Positions 25,483 to 33,832 of a stretch of DNA of 64,000 nucleotides are shown piece by piece; position 1 is the first letter of the stretch; each line of letters opens with the position of its first letter. The notes under the pieces were generated by a model. That model had not been told where the DNA came from, searched no databases, and saw nothing but the letters and a program-made list of their open reading frames with translations. Where the stretch lies: positions 5,568,712-5,632,711 of the forward strand of contig NZ_KZ614144.1 of the NCBI RefSeq assembly GCF_002884445.1. The letters run 5' to 3'. The stretch is from Paenibacillus castaneae. Its GTDB lineage: Bacteria; Bacillota; Bacilli; Paenibacillales; Paenibacillaceae. Made by a program: the position numbers and the translations under genes.

Positions 25483-25635
25483 TCATATTGCAAAATAAAA
25501 AACCGTGGCCAGCGGCACACGGTCGAATACGCAGGGGAATATCAAGTTAACGAAAATAACGGATATATCGCGCCGCTGCCTAAAGAAACTGCGGGCATAT
25601 ATCTCATACATCAATCGCAACTGATTCATTTGCAT
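25483..25635 (-). CDS. Candidate 50-aa leader peptide upstream of ABC-F
   Basis: An ATG at 25635 (or the in-frame one at 25629) behind GGGGAT opens a 50-codon frame that crosses the attenuator hairpin and ends 15 bases before the ABC-F start. Near codon 26 it encodes SVIFVN, reminiscent of the IFVI stalling motif in ErmC-type leaders. The weak ribosome site makes it uncertain. Confidence 0.3.
   Translation of the reverse strand: MQMNQLRLMYEIYARSFFRQRRDISVIFVNLIFPCVFDRVPLATVFYFAI
25502..25523 (-). terminator. Attenuator terminator directly before ABC-F
   Basis: On the minus strand ACCGTG-T-GCC-GCT-GGC-CACGGT is followed by six T. It ends about 25 bases before the ABC-F start codon, so it would block the gene unless prevented from forming. 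A leader segment near 25570-25579 (CAGCGGC) can pair with GCCGCTG inside this stem as an antiterminator. Confidence 0.75.
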
Positions 25636-25728
25636 AGATCCCCAAAACGACACACGTATCCCTGACCGGTTCTCGCTTCTCGAGAACGCCGCTTGTACTT
25701 CTACAAGTTGTATACAGGAATCACGTTT

Positions 25729-25737
25729 CTAATTCAT
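25729..25737 (-). other. Minimal uORF (Met-Asn-stop) in the ABC-F leader
   Basis: GGAGG at 25749-25753 is followed after 11 bases by ATG AAT TAG, close to the predicted transcript start. Very short uORFs are known in attenuator leaders of ABC-F genes, where a drug-stalled ribosome changes RNA folding. Confidence 0.4.
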
Positions 25738-25780
25738 CGCTGGGGGGTCCTCCATCAGTCATCAGTTTTGATATGCGTCT

Positions 25781-25810
25781 ATTATATCGGACTTAAGAAT
25801 CCATTTTCAA
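25781..25810 (-). promoter_or_regulatory. Promoter for the ABC-F leader
   Basis: TTGAAA (25805-25810) and a perfect TATAAT (25781-25786) are 18 bases apart on the minus strand. Transcription would begin near 25775 and give a leader of about 300 bases. That leader also contains two strong hairpins (CTTGTA-GAAG-TACAAG and GTTCTCG-AGAAG-CGAGAAC). Confidence 0.7.
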
Positions 25811-25864
25811 GCAAACTCCAAAAAAAGAAGCAAATAAAGTAAAACTGAACGTAAATGATCGCAA

Positions 25865-26647
25865 TCAAGACGGCGAGTCGACCTCCCACTTTACTTTAAC
25901 GCCTCCATCTAGGTGGTTTCCGCTCAGCTTAATATTGTATACATCCGTTCTTGCTGCCGTGAAGCTATACTTCTCGCCTTTGACGCTAGCATCTCTCTGT
26001 AAACCTACATATTCGCCTTTACGATCGACTACAGACATTCCATAACCGCCGCTATTTTGATTATTCCAATTGACTTGAAACGTTAACGTCTGCCCTTTCT
26101 CTAACCTAATCGGTATTTTGTGTTCACCATGAAAAACGGTAAAGCTTGCTTCGTAAGAGGTTTCTGAACGAGCTTCAGTCCATTGCTTTTTCACGCTGAA
26201 ATCGATAGTTGCCAGCAGGATGAACAGAAGCAGCAAAAGTCCAGCAATCACACTCGTGTACGGCCGAGCCCTCCGCATGGAATAATACACCGCATAAAAA
26301 GTGAATGCGCATAGCGTTCCAATCACACCAGCGATACATACTGCCCAAACTGCCGATTTGAACATTATGATAAACGGAGCAAATCCGCCAATGACGTACA
26401 GGAGCAGGCTTGCTAATATCCGATTGCTATACGTTAATCTCGACACGCTAGCATCAACAATCATTGAAAATATAATGGCATATCCATAAAAAATCGCCCA
26501 AAAAAAAGGCTCACGAACATACTCCGACCATTTGTACAAATCGAAGCCGAATCCAATAAAAATAAATAAAATCGCTATTACACCCGAGGCTGCAAGCTTT
26601 GCTGATAGATAGTCAACGACATGAATCCAACGCTTTTCAGAAGCCAT
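25865..26647 (-). CDS. Membrane protein with C-terminal extracytoplasmic domain
   Basis: A 260-residue protein. About five hydrophobic segments occupy residues 20-160, followed by a beta-rich soluble domain (about 165-260) ending in VYNIKLSGNHLDGGVKVKWEV. The start at 26647 follows GGGAGGAAAG with seven bases of spacing. I do not recognise the family. The C-terminal part looks like a small carbohydrate- or ligand-binding beta sandwich, but this is only from strand pattern. Confidence 0.75.
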   Translation of the reverse strand: MASEKRWIHVVDYLSAKLAASGVIAILFIFIGFGFDLYKWSEYVREPFFWAIFYGYAIIFSMIVDASVSRLTYSNRILASLLLYVIGGFAPFIIMFKSAVWAVCIAGVIGTLCAFTFYAVYYSMRRARPYTSVIAGLLLLLFILLATIDFSVKKQWTEARSETSYEASFTVFHGEHKIPIRLEKGQTLTFQVNWNNQNSGGYGMSVVDRKGEYVGLQRDASVKGEKYSFTAARTDVYNIKLSGNHLDGGVKVKWEVDSPS

Positions 26648-26698
26648 ATGCTTTCCTCCCGCTTTATCATTAAGGCTGATCCGCAGCACTTTGCTTCT

Positions 26699-26821
26699 TT
26701 ATCGTAACCAATCCTGCATCAGTACGGCAGTTCTATCTTTTGTAGGTCCCCTACGCACAACAAAGCCATGCTGCGAGAGCATAGCTTTGTCGTATACAGT
26801 CGGTATTATGACTTTTATCAT
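26699..26821 (-). CDS. Candidate small protein (40 aa)
   Basis: An ATG six bases after GGGAG opens a 40-codon frame, MIKVIIPTVYDKAMLSQHGF at its start and MQDWLR at its end, just upstream of the membrane-protein gene at 25865. Composition is protein-like, mixed hydrophobic N-terminus and basic C-terminus. It could also be a gene remnant. Confidence 0.3.
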   Translation of the reverse strand: MIKVIIPTVYDKAMLSQHGFVVRRGPTKDRTAVLMQDWLR

Positions 26822-26832
26822 CCATTGCTCCC

Positions 26833-26874
26833 AAAAAAGGAAGGCAAGCGCCGCATGCTGCGTACCTGCCTTCC
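26833..26874 (-). terminator. Terminator after the TraB/GumN gene
   Basis: GGAAGGCA (26839-26846) pairs with TGCCTTCC (26867-26874) and six T follow on the minus strand. It lies 16 bases past the stop codon. Confidence 0.8.
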
Positions 26875-26890
26875 TCTTCTTAATCCGATA

Positions 26891-28129
26891 CTACTGCCTT
26901 ACAACTTTAAAGCCCTTCTTCTCCAGCAAAGTCACGATGCCGTCATCGCCAATCATATGAGCAGCGCCTGCAACAACGAAGTACGTTTTCTTTTCTTCGT
27001 TATTCAAATATCCTGTTATTTTATCAACCATTCCGATGTTTCGATCTTTAAGCAGTACATTGTAATATTCTTGGTCTGTTGCCGTTGCTTTCGTTAATGC
27101 GAGCAGGTCATCGTCGTTCCCCTTTACCCACATTTCTGTTAGACCATCGATCGGCGCCTCTGTTGAATAATAGTTTTCTATTGAACCAATAACCATCTCC
27201 TCCTGCAGTCTTGCCGAAAACTTATCGAACATTTGCAATTGGAAGTCAACGGATTCCAGCTCCAGAATCGGAAGCTGGTTAGCAATCGCTTGCTGCAAGA
27301 AATGCATATCGATACCTATGCTGGAGTCATAGTCTGAATACATGGACGTTAAATAATCCAAGGCACTGGACACACTCCACGGCTTGAAAGCATCTAGTGC
27401 GTTTGGCTCCGCGCCATTTTCCTTCAAAATTTCTGCAACTTCTTTATAAACATCCTCTGAAATATGATCCTTAAGTGTGGTTCCATCCTTATACGTACTC
27501 ATATCCAGTATAGCTTGCTGCACTTTCTCATCATCCATCTTAGTAATATCAGCTTCTACTACTAAATAATCCGATGCTTTAAAAGCCTGTTGGATTTCTG
27601 AGCGAAGGGGATACATAGCTTTACTAGCAATATGTATTGAACCTAGCAAATATACCGTGCTATCTGCGCTTTCTACTTTCCATAGAAAACCACGGCTTGC
27701 TTCTTTCGCAATAATGGAGATTGTATTCAGCTTCTGGTTCCATTTCACCTCGTAGCCTGAAACCTCACTTGCAGAGCGAAGCGGCAGATAAGCCGTGCCT
27801 TTGATTAGCTTAGGAGCGGCATTCATTTCTTCCTGAATGGAGTTAACAACCGCTATTACATTGCCAATCTGGAAATTGACATTAAGTCCGTCCTTAGAAC
27901 CAGTAATAACCTTATTGGTCTGATTCCAGGTTACCTTGAATTTAAGCTTCTCCAATAGCGGCTTCGCAGCAATCAGCGTCGTGCCTTTCTCGATAATCGT
28001 TTGGTTCGCGCCAAATTGAACCTTCTCATCTCCAATTAGAATGGACAATGGCTTCGATTCTGCGTGCACGCTAGTAACGAATGATAGTAATAGAGCTAAT
28101 GATAGTAAGAATGATGCAATCTTTTTCAT
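26891..28129 (-). CDS. Secreted TraB/GumN protein with stalk domain
   Basis: A 412-residue exported protein. The signal peptide covers about residues 1-23 (ending VHAES). Residues about 28-135 form a copper-amine-oxidase-N type stalk domain with the usual LIAAKPLLEKL and AYLPLRSASEVSG motifs. Residues about 145-410 are a TraB/GumN domain: WKVESADSTVYLLGSIHIAS with the family G-S-x-H motif, a VVEADI strand, and a C-terminal FVVAGAAHMIGDDGIV. TraB/GumN members are proposed metal-dependent proteases. The stalk may tether the protein to the cell wall. Confidence 0.88.
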   Translation of the reverse strand: MKKIASFLLSLALLLSFVTSVHAESKPLSILIGDEKVQFGANQTIIEKGTTLIAAKPLLEKLKFKVTWNQTNKVITGSKDGLNVNFQIGNVIAVVNSIQEEMNAAPKLIKGTAYLPLRSASEVSGYEVKWNQKLNTISIIAKEASRGFLWKVESADSTVYLLGSIHIASKAMYPLRSEIQQAFKASDYLVVEADITKMDDEKVQQAILDMSTYKDGTTLKDHISEDVYKEVAEILKENGAEPNALDAFKPWSVSSALDYLTSMYSDYDSSIGIDMHFLQQAIANQLPILELESVDFQLQMFDKFSARLQEEMVIGSIENYYSTEAPIDGLTEMWVKGNDDDLLALTKATATDQEYYNVLLKDRNIGMVDKITGYLNNEEKKTYFVVAGAAHMIGDDGIVTLLEKKGFKVVRQ

Positions 28130-28332
28130 GAATGATGTCTCTCCTTCATCGATATTACGATTTGCAAGATGATGACTGTCTCATTTTATCCCTAAAACCG
28201 CATACCCATATTTTAATCAATATACCACGCAATTACTATTTCGGAAAATACTAATTCCCCATTCGTTGTGCAATCACTTGTTGTTCTATATAATGAACGG
28301 AATTGTTTGTTATAACGCTCACCGTTCTACAG

Positions 28333-28947
28333 CTATTCAATTCTTGCAATAACACGCGCTACGGAAGAGTCTGCTCTTATAGGAAGAGGCAGCGCAATAA
28401 TTTCAAATGCTTCGACGTCCAGAAGCTGCTCCACATGGATTAAGTTCTCGATAATAAGAATACGATTATGGAATAACGTTTTATGTATATCAAAAGGCTC
28501 CTTATCGGGCGACGGAGTGTCCAATCCTATCATTTTCACCTGCTTCCTCACTAACAACTCCGCAAATGCTGGGGTCAATACCGGATAATCTGCAAAATAA
28601 TTGGGCTCTCCATACCATTTACTATGGCCTGTATACAAAATGACGATTTGCTTCTCCTTAATCAAGTGCTCGTATTGTTCCTCGTAATCAATGAAGCTTC
28701 TCCCCGACACATCGAGTAAGCAGCCTTCACCTACAAAGGTTTCCAGTGGAAACTCACTCAAATACTCCTGACAATCCAATAAATGCATAGGCCCATCAAT
28801 ATGAGTGCCTGCGTGCATATTAATAGACAGCTGATGATTATTGTAATAATCTTTAGCGAAATGCTTCGATTGCTTTAATATCGTCTCTGCATCTCCTGGA
28901 TATACGGGCATTCCGTCTATAATCCTATGAGAAAGGTCAATGAGCAT
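28333..28947 (-). CDS. Cyclase family metal-dependent hydrolase (kynurenine formamidase-like)
   Basis: A 204-residue enzyme of the cyclase family. The zinc site HAGTHIDGPMH (about residues 46-56) is complete, and the conserved YPGD and GLDTPSPDKEPF segments are present. Relatives hydrolyse N-formylkynurenine or isatin. No tryptophan catabolism genes are nearby, so the substrate remains open. The start ATG follows GGAGGGAGAG. Divergent from the M15 peptidase gene across a 155-base AT-rich spacer. Confidence 0.88.
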   Translation of the reverse strand: MLIDLSHRIIDGMPVYPGDAETILKQSKHFAKDYYNNHQLSINMHAGTHIDGPMHLLDCQEYLSEFPLETFVGEGCLLDVSGRSFIDYEEQYEHLIKEKQIVILYTGHSKWYGEPNYFADYPVLTPAFAELLVRKQVKMIGLDTPSPDKEPFDIHKTLFHNRILIIENLIHVEQLLDVEAFEIIALPLPIRADSSVARVIARIE

Positions 28948-29102
28948 CCTATTCTCTCCCTCCGTTTAATTCATATACATTTGTATAATACTATAATAAT
29001 AGAATTGGAATAGGCAGTACACGCAATCCCCAACCTTAGGCTAGGGAAACGATTCATGCATTATGTTAAAATAATCGGATACAAAATGCGAGGAGCTCCT
29101 AT

Positions 29103-29732
29103 ATGATTGAACGAAGTCCTTTATCCCATCACCCTATACCTCCTGGTCGAACGCAGTTTGATCACGCAATTCGAAATAAACGCAAGCGTAATAGATTGCT
29201 GTTGCTTATTATTTTGGCGGTAATGGCCGCTATACTGTGGAAAAGTATATTGACCTCCGACCATCCCTTTCAAGACAATGAAATTACACCTGCGCCTCCT
29301 ATAACCGAGCTGCATCCTATTGTTTATGCGAAGCAAACGGAGCTCATAGCGGAAGCAAAAAAAGCTGGAATAAACATTCTAATTACGGACGGCTTCCGCT
29401 CAACCGAGGAACAGAATGTGATCTACGCAAGAGGCCGCACCGAGGAAGGGCCAATCGTCACTCAAGTGCAGGGCGGACATTCGTATCATAACTATGGTCT
29501 TGCTATCGATTTCGCCTTGCGTACGACGAAGGGCAAGGTTGTCTGGGATATGAAATATGATGGCAATGGAAACGGGAAGTCCGATTGGATGGAGGTCGTT
29601 GAGATTGCGAAGCGTCTAGGCTTCACTTGGGGCGGTGATTGGGACAACTTCCCTGATTATCCGCATCTTCAGATGGATTTCGGTTATTCCATTCGTGAGT
29701 TAAGGAAAGGCTTGCGTCCTCCAGCTGAGTAA
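29103..29732 (+). CDS. M15 family peptidase (VanY/CwlK-like), membrane anchored
   Basis: A 209-residue protein with a basic N-terminus, one transmembrane segment (about residues 33-50) and an extracytoplasmic M15 peptidase domain. The zinc ligands are visible: GGHSYHNYGLAIDFA (His and Asp, about 129-143) and the C-terminal PHLQMDF (His about 194). DGFRSTEEQNVIYARGR is the usual conserved helix. It probably cleaves peptidoglycan stem peptides as a D,D-carboxypeptidase or L-Ala-D-Glu endopeptidase. Single gene with GAGGAG seven bases before the ATG. Confidence 0.9.
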   Translation: MIERSPLSHHPIPPGRTQFDHAIRNKRKRNRLLLLIILAVMAAILWKSILTSDHPFQDNEITPAPPITELHPIVYAKQTELIAEAKKAGINILITDGFRSTEEQNVIYARGRTEEGPIVTQVQGGHSYHNYGLAIDFALRTTKGKVVWDMKYDGNGNGKSDWMEVVEIAKRLGFTWGGDWDNFPDYPHLQMDFGYSIRELRKGLRPPAE

Positions 29733-29819
29733 GCAATCAACCGATGATTGCCATTACTAACGGGGCCACAAGCCTTATGTTATAACAAGGAGGATACGGA
29801 CCACTTGTCTGAGCTCAGT

Positions 29820-30836
29820 TTATAGTCCAGCAATAATTTCATAAGAACGCAAACGGGCTTTATGGTCAAAAATATGGGCAGCGACCATAATTTCATTCGC
29901 CTGTGTCGCTTCAATGAAAGCTCTTAGCTTATTCCGCACCGTATCAGGTCCGCCAATAATGGAAGAGCCTAGCTGCTGCTGCAGGGCTGCCTTCTCCTGC
30001 TCGGTCCACACCGTATTCATATCTCGGACTGGAGCCGGCAGCGCTCCGCGTGTATTACGAATAAAAGAAAGAAATAGCTGCTGCATCGATGTCGCTAAAT
30101 AAGCCGCTTCCTCGTCTGTATCGGCAGCTATAATGTTGACTGCCACCATCCCATGCGGTTTATCCAGCACCGTTGATGGCTTGAAGCTGCTTCGATATAA
30201 ATTCATCGCTGGTACAGTGAATGTAGGTGAGAAGTGTCCCGCGAATGCAAAAGGCAATCCCAGCTGCGCTGCCAGCAATGCGCTAAAATCGCTCGAGCCA
30301 AGCAGCCAAATCGGAATATTCAGCCCTTCGCCCGGAATAGCGCGAACGGGCATGCCGATTTCTGCACTTGAAGGGTCAAGGAACGCACGCAGCTCCGCCA
30401 GCTGCTCTGGAAAGTCATGACCATTGCTTCTTCTATTGCCTCTTAGCGCTGCTGCGGTTAGACCGTCGGTACCGGGTGCACGGCCAAGGCCAAGATCAAT
30501 GCGGCCTGGAAATAATGATTCCAGCGTTCCGAATTGCTCTGCTATAACAAGAGGCGCATGGTTTGGAAGCATGATACCGCCAGCCCCTACACGAATCGTC
30601 GAGGTGCCCCCAGCGACATGAGCGATTACGATTGAGGTTGCCGAGCTCGCAATGCTCGGTGCATTGTGATGCTCCGCCAGCCAGTAGCGGTTATAGCCCC
30701 ATTTCTCCGCATGCTGCGCAAGGTCAAGCGTATTGCCGAGCGACTCTGAGACGGTGCCTCCAACAACGATTGGGGATACATCAAGCACGGATAAAGGAAT
30801 ATTAAAGGTTTGATTCGTTTGCGTGTTCGTTGACAT
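29820..30836 (-). CDS. LLM class flavin-dependent oxidoreductase
   Basis: A 338-residue luciferase-like monooxygenase (bacterial luciferase alpha-subunit fold, YwcH/MsnO8-type). Visible blocks are [35 protein letters not shown] and [14 protein letters not shown], all typical FMNH2-dependent members. The start at 30836 follows AAAGGTGAGC; the frame to 30941 nearly reaches the rrf2 gene. It lies 114 bases downstream of the Rrf2 regulator, which probably controls it. Substrate unknown. Confidence 0.9.
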   Translation of the reverse strand: MSTNTQTNQTFNIPLSVLDVSPIVVGGTVSESLGNTLDLAQHAEKWGYNRYWLAEHHNAPSIASSATSIVIAHVAGGTSTIRVGAGGIMLPNHAPLVIAEQFGTLESLFPGRIDLGLGRAPGTDGLTAAALRGNRRSNGHDFPEQLAELRAFLDPSSAEIGMPVRAIPGEGLNIPIWLLGSSDFSALLAAQLGLPFAFAGHFSPTFTVPAMNLYRSSFKPSTVLDKPHGMVAVNIIAADTDEEAAYLATSMQQLFLSFIRNTRGALPAPVRDMNTVWTEQEKAALQQQLGSSIIGGPDTVRNKLRAFIEATQANEIMVAAHIFDHKARLRSYEIIAGL

Positions 30837-30950
30837 CCAGCTCACCTTTTTCTGTATATTCATAAAAAAATAATGTCTTGGTATCGAACAGAGTCTTAAC
30901 TGTATGAAATAAAAATACATTATGCACAATAAAAAACGCACGAATGGCGT

Positions 30951-31379
30951 TTAATACGTAGACTGGCACTTTTTCACCTTGTCCAAAACAGCTTGAATTG
31001 TCGTCCGCTCCAAATAATGCTCATAATGAGCTTCTGCGTCCGTAAAAATCTCATCCATTACATGCTCCATATTGGCCGAAATGAGACAAGCGTCCTCTCG
31101 ATTGCCCGAGCACCAATGCGGCTTCAACGTTCCCGTCGAAATGGCACGGTATACTTGACCTAACGTAACTTCTCCCGGCTCGCAGCTTAAGAAATATCCA
31201 CCGCCGATGCCCTCTTTGGTCTTCACGAAGCCATTGGCGCGCAGCAATCCCATTACCTTGCGAATTCGCGTTGGATTCGTAGCTACGTTTCGTGCAATAT
31301 GGTCACTGCTTGCCATATGATCAGGCACATATGCCAAAAATACTAAGCAATGAACCGCTACCGTAAACTCACTGTTCAT
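30951..31379 (-). CDS. Rrf2 family transcriptional regulator
   Basis: A 142-residue winged-helix regulator. The helix-turn-helix lies at about residues 25-48 (IARNVATNPTRIRKVMGLLR) and the wing in KTKEGIGGGYFLS. The three-Cys cluster of IscR/NsrR is absent: only Cys89 and Cys97 are near the usual place, plus one Cys at the C-terminus, so it may sense redox by thiols rather than by an iron-sulfur cluster. Probably autoregulates and controls the downstream LLM oxidoreductase through the operator at 31406-31440. Confidence 0.88.
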   Translation of the reverse strand: MNSEFTVAVHCLVFLAYVPDHMASSDHIARNVATNPTRIRKVMGLLRANGFVKTKEGIGGGYFLSCEPGEVTLGQVYRAISTGTLKPHWCSGNREDACLISANMEHVMDEIFTDAEAHYEHYLERTTIQAVLDKVKKCQSTY

Positions 31380-31405
31380 CGAAAAAACTTCCTTTCAGGA
31401 AGGAT

Positions 31406-31440
31406 ACTGTAATCTTATTTCATACAGTTAACAAAGTCAA
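31406..31440 (-). promoter_or_regulatory. rrf2 promoter with overlapping inverted-repeat operator
   Basis: On the minus strand TTGACT (31435-31440) and TAAGAT (31412-31417) are 17 bases apart. The inverted repeat ACTGTA (31406-31411) / TACAGT (31423-31428) with an 11-base spacer brackets the -10 box, a fitting autorepressor site. Confidence 0.6.
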
Positions 31441-31469
31441 ATTAACTTCATGATTTGCAAAAATTCACA

Positions 31470-32378
31470 TTAGCGATGCTGCTCATATTGATTGCTTCTG
31501 CTTATCCGTCGAATGGCATCTATATCTCTATCGGAAAGCTCCTCCGCATGAGCGGCTTCTATATTATGCACGAGCTGCGGAATCGAGCTTGCACCTGGAA
31601 TAACGGCAGCTACGGCAGCGTCCGACAACGCGTATCGAATGGCAGTATGCGCGATATCGCGGGAGCCTTCCCCCAGCACGTTAAGACTTCCAAGCAATGG
31701 TGACAGCTCATCTTGGCTGTAGTCCAAATATCCCTTCTCTGCTTTTCTATGCCCGTCGCTCGTTAATATTCCTTTTGCGACTGGACCGCGGGCGATTAGA
31801 CTAATGCCCTTATCTCTAAGCAGCGGAAGCACCGTTTCCTCCGGTCTTCTGTCCAAAATGCTGTACTGGCTCATGACACTAACGATATTCGATCGCTGTA
31901 CATATTCTCGGATCACATTAGGGCGAATCGACGAGATGCCGTAATACCGAATAACACCTTCCTGCTTAAGCTCTTCGAACGCTTCGATGGTTTCATCGAT
32001 CGGATCGTCCAGCGTACCGCCGTGAAGCTGATATAAATCAATATAATCGGTTTGCAGCCTGCGGAGGCTGTCCTTAACTGCCGCCTTAATATAAGCCTTC
32101 GATGGGTCCCACGACCAGCCTTCCTTACCCGGCTCCCAGCGATTGCCGACCTTTGTCGCCAGGACGACATCTGAACGCCGGCCGCGCAGCGCTTCACCGA
32201 CAAGCTCCTCATTGCGTCCCTCATCGTACAAGTCCGCCGTATCTAGAAAATTAATGCCGCGATCCATCGCTTCATGAAGAAGTGAAAGGGCATGCTTCTT
32301 CTCTGTCCCCAGCGACATGCAGCCAAGTCCGATTTCACTGACATAAAGCTCTGATTTGCCTAAACGATTGCGTTTCAT
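31470..32378 (-). CDS. Aldo/keto reductase
   Basis: A 302-residue NADPH-dependent oxidoreductase with the AKR TIM barrel. The catalytic tetrad is present: Asp in FLDTADLYDEGRNEE with Tyr of ADLYDEG, Lys in VLATKVG and His in YQLHGG. The C-terminal cofactor site IPGASSIPQLVHNIEA is typical. It belongs to the group usually annotated as general stress protein or YqkF-type. Its downstream neighbour is the Rrf2-LLM pair, which hints at a redox or aldehyde detoxification role (inference). Confidence 0.9.
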   Translation of the reverse strand: MKRNRLGKSELYVSEIGLGCMSLGTEKKHALSLLHEAMDRGINFLDTADLYDEGRNEELVGEALRGRRSDVVLATKVGNRWEPGKEGWSWDPSKAYIKAAVKDSLRRLQTDYIDLYQLHGGTLDDPIDETIEAFEELKQEGVIRYYGISSIRPNVIREYVQRSNIVSVMSQYSILDRRPEETVLPLLRDKGISLIARGPVAKGILTSDGHRKAEKGYLDYSQDELSPLLGSLNVLGEGSRDIAHTAIRYALSDAAVAAVIPGASSIPQLVHNIEAAHAEELSDRDIDAIRRISRSNQYEQHR

Positions 32379-32431
32379 ATATGTTGGACTCCCTTCTCAT
32401 CTCATCATCCGATTTTTTTCAATAAATGACT

Positions 32432-33826
32432 CTAATTAAGTATTTGACCAATCATGCTGCATTCCTTTAGACCAAGAGAAACATTTTGATGAAATTGAAA
32501 CAGGAGCCTCTGATTCTCAAAGGTGAAGGTGTACGTAACGATATATGGCGTTTCAAAATATACCATCGTCAGTTCAAGGATCGTGTTCGTAAGCCATGAC
32601 GCACAGATTGCAGCCTCCTGCTCGTGCAGCGCTAAATCCTTAATAAACGTATCTTGCGTATATGCCAGCCGCTCAAAATTAAATACGAGACGACGCTCTC
32701 GATCCTCATAGATCAATCGTAAGTCCAACTGCTTATCTCTCAATGCGAATTTCAAACGCCGAATGCCAAGCGGATTGTTATCCAGAGCATAGCAGGCATC
32801 GTTCAGCTCGGGAATCGATTCTGGGATGGGCTGGGAAATACGATTAGTGCCCGCTATTTCTGGATTTAGAACACCCTCGCCAGAAACTAGGAAGCCATCC
32901 TCATCTTCCCCCTTTAATATATGCTCATAGATAAGATCAAGGAGAAGCTGGAGCTCCTTCGTGCTCGGCATACCCGAGGTCGTGGCAATCACAATACCCT
33001 GTTTAGGGGCGACGAAGCATAATTGGCCAAATCCTCCATTCCCCATAAAGCACCCATCTCGGCAAAGAAAAAACTGATACCCATAGCCTTGTGCGAAATC
33101 GATACGGTTCTCATCGCGACGATTATCGCTCTGCTCGCTGACAGCCCGTTCCAAAAAAGCCTCTGATACTACTCTATGGCCGGCGAATTCCCCTTTATTC
33201 AACAGCATTTGACCAAAACGAGCTATGTCTGCTGTCGATAGGCTGAGGCCCATGCCTCCTGCTGTAATGCCCGTAGGACAGCTTTCCCAAGTCGGCCTCG
33301 ATATGCTAAGCGGCTCGAATAAACGAGGCATCAAGAAATCCACTAGTTTTTGACCCGTTGCTCTCTCCAGTATGGCTGACAGCATATACGTCGAATGTGT
33401 GCTGTAGCGATAATAGCTGCCCGGTTCATGTTCTACGTCCAGAGATAGGAAGGTACCCACCCAGTCAGTCGACTCTGCCACTTGGCTATAAATATTATGA
33501 TGATGCCCAGCATTCATGGCTAATAAATGATGAACGGTCATTTTTGCTAGATGGTCTGAAATAGACTCGGGCAGTTTGTCGGGAAAGAAAGAAATGACTT
33601 GATCATCCAAGCTTAAATAACCGTTATCCCATGCTATTCCTACAGCAATTGAAGTAACGCTTTTGCTGAGTGAAAACAATAATTGCTTCGTATCCTTGCG
33701 ATAGGGCTTGCGATAGGACTCGACCAGCGTTCTGCCGTTTTGCAGAAGAATTAAGCTGTTTACCGCGAGATTCGATTGCTCGATTTGCTTGAGAAACAGG
33801 TTCGTATTCAAATGGCCTTCATCCAT
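32432..33826 (-). CDS. Serine hydrolase (class C beta-lactamase family)
   Basis: A 464-residue cytoplasmic serine hydrolase of the beta-lactamase/transpeptidase-like superfamily. The nucleophile motif S-x-x-K is in LFSLSKSVTSIAVG (about residues 50-53). The Tyr motif is in YYRYSTHSTYM (about 139). There is no signal peptide, which argues for an esterase or peptidase role in the cytoplasm rather than drug resistance. An extra C-terminal domain (about 330-464) is beta-rich. It starts six bases after the nucleotidyltransferase gene, so the two are cotranscribed. Confidence 0.86.
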   Translation of the reverse strand: MDEGHLNTNLFLKQIEQSNLAVNSLILLQNGRTLVESYRKPYRKDTKQLLFSLSKSVTSIAVGIAWDNGYLSLDDQVISFFPDKLPESISDHLAKMTVHHLLAMNAGHHHNIYSQVAESTDWVGTFLSLDVEHEPGSYYRYSTHSTYMLSAILERATGQKLVDFLMPRLFEPLSISRPTWESCPTGITAGGMGLSLSTADIARFGQMLLNKGEFAGHRVVSEAFLERAVSEQSDNRRDENRIDFAQGYGYQFFLCRDGCFMGNGGFGQLCFVAPKQGIVIATTSGMPSTKELQLLLDLIYEHILKGEDEDGFLVSGEGVLNPEIAGTNRISQPIPESIPELNDACYALDNNPLGIRRLKFALRDKQLDLRLIYEDRERRLVFNFERLAYTQDTFIKDLALHEQEAAICASWLTNTILELTMVYFETPYIVTYTFTFENQRLLFQFHQNVSLGLKECSMIGQILN

Positions 33827-33832
33827 TTCCGG

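Noticed and set aside
26691-27097. Overlapping plus-strand ORFs of 89 and 109 aa
   Set aside because: They overlap the terminator and 3-prime end of the TraB/GumN gene and have no ribosome sites.
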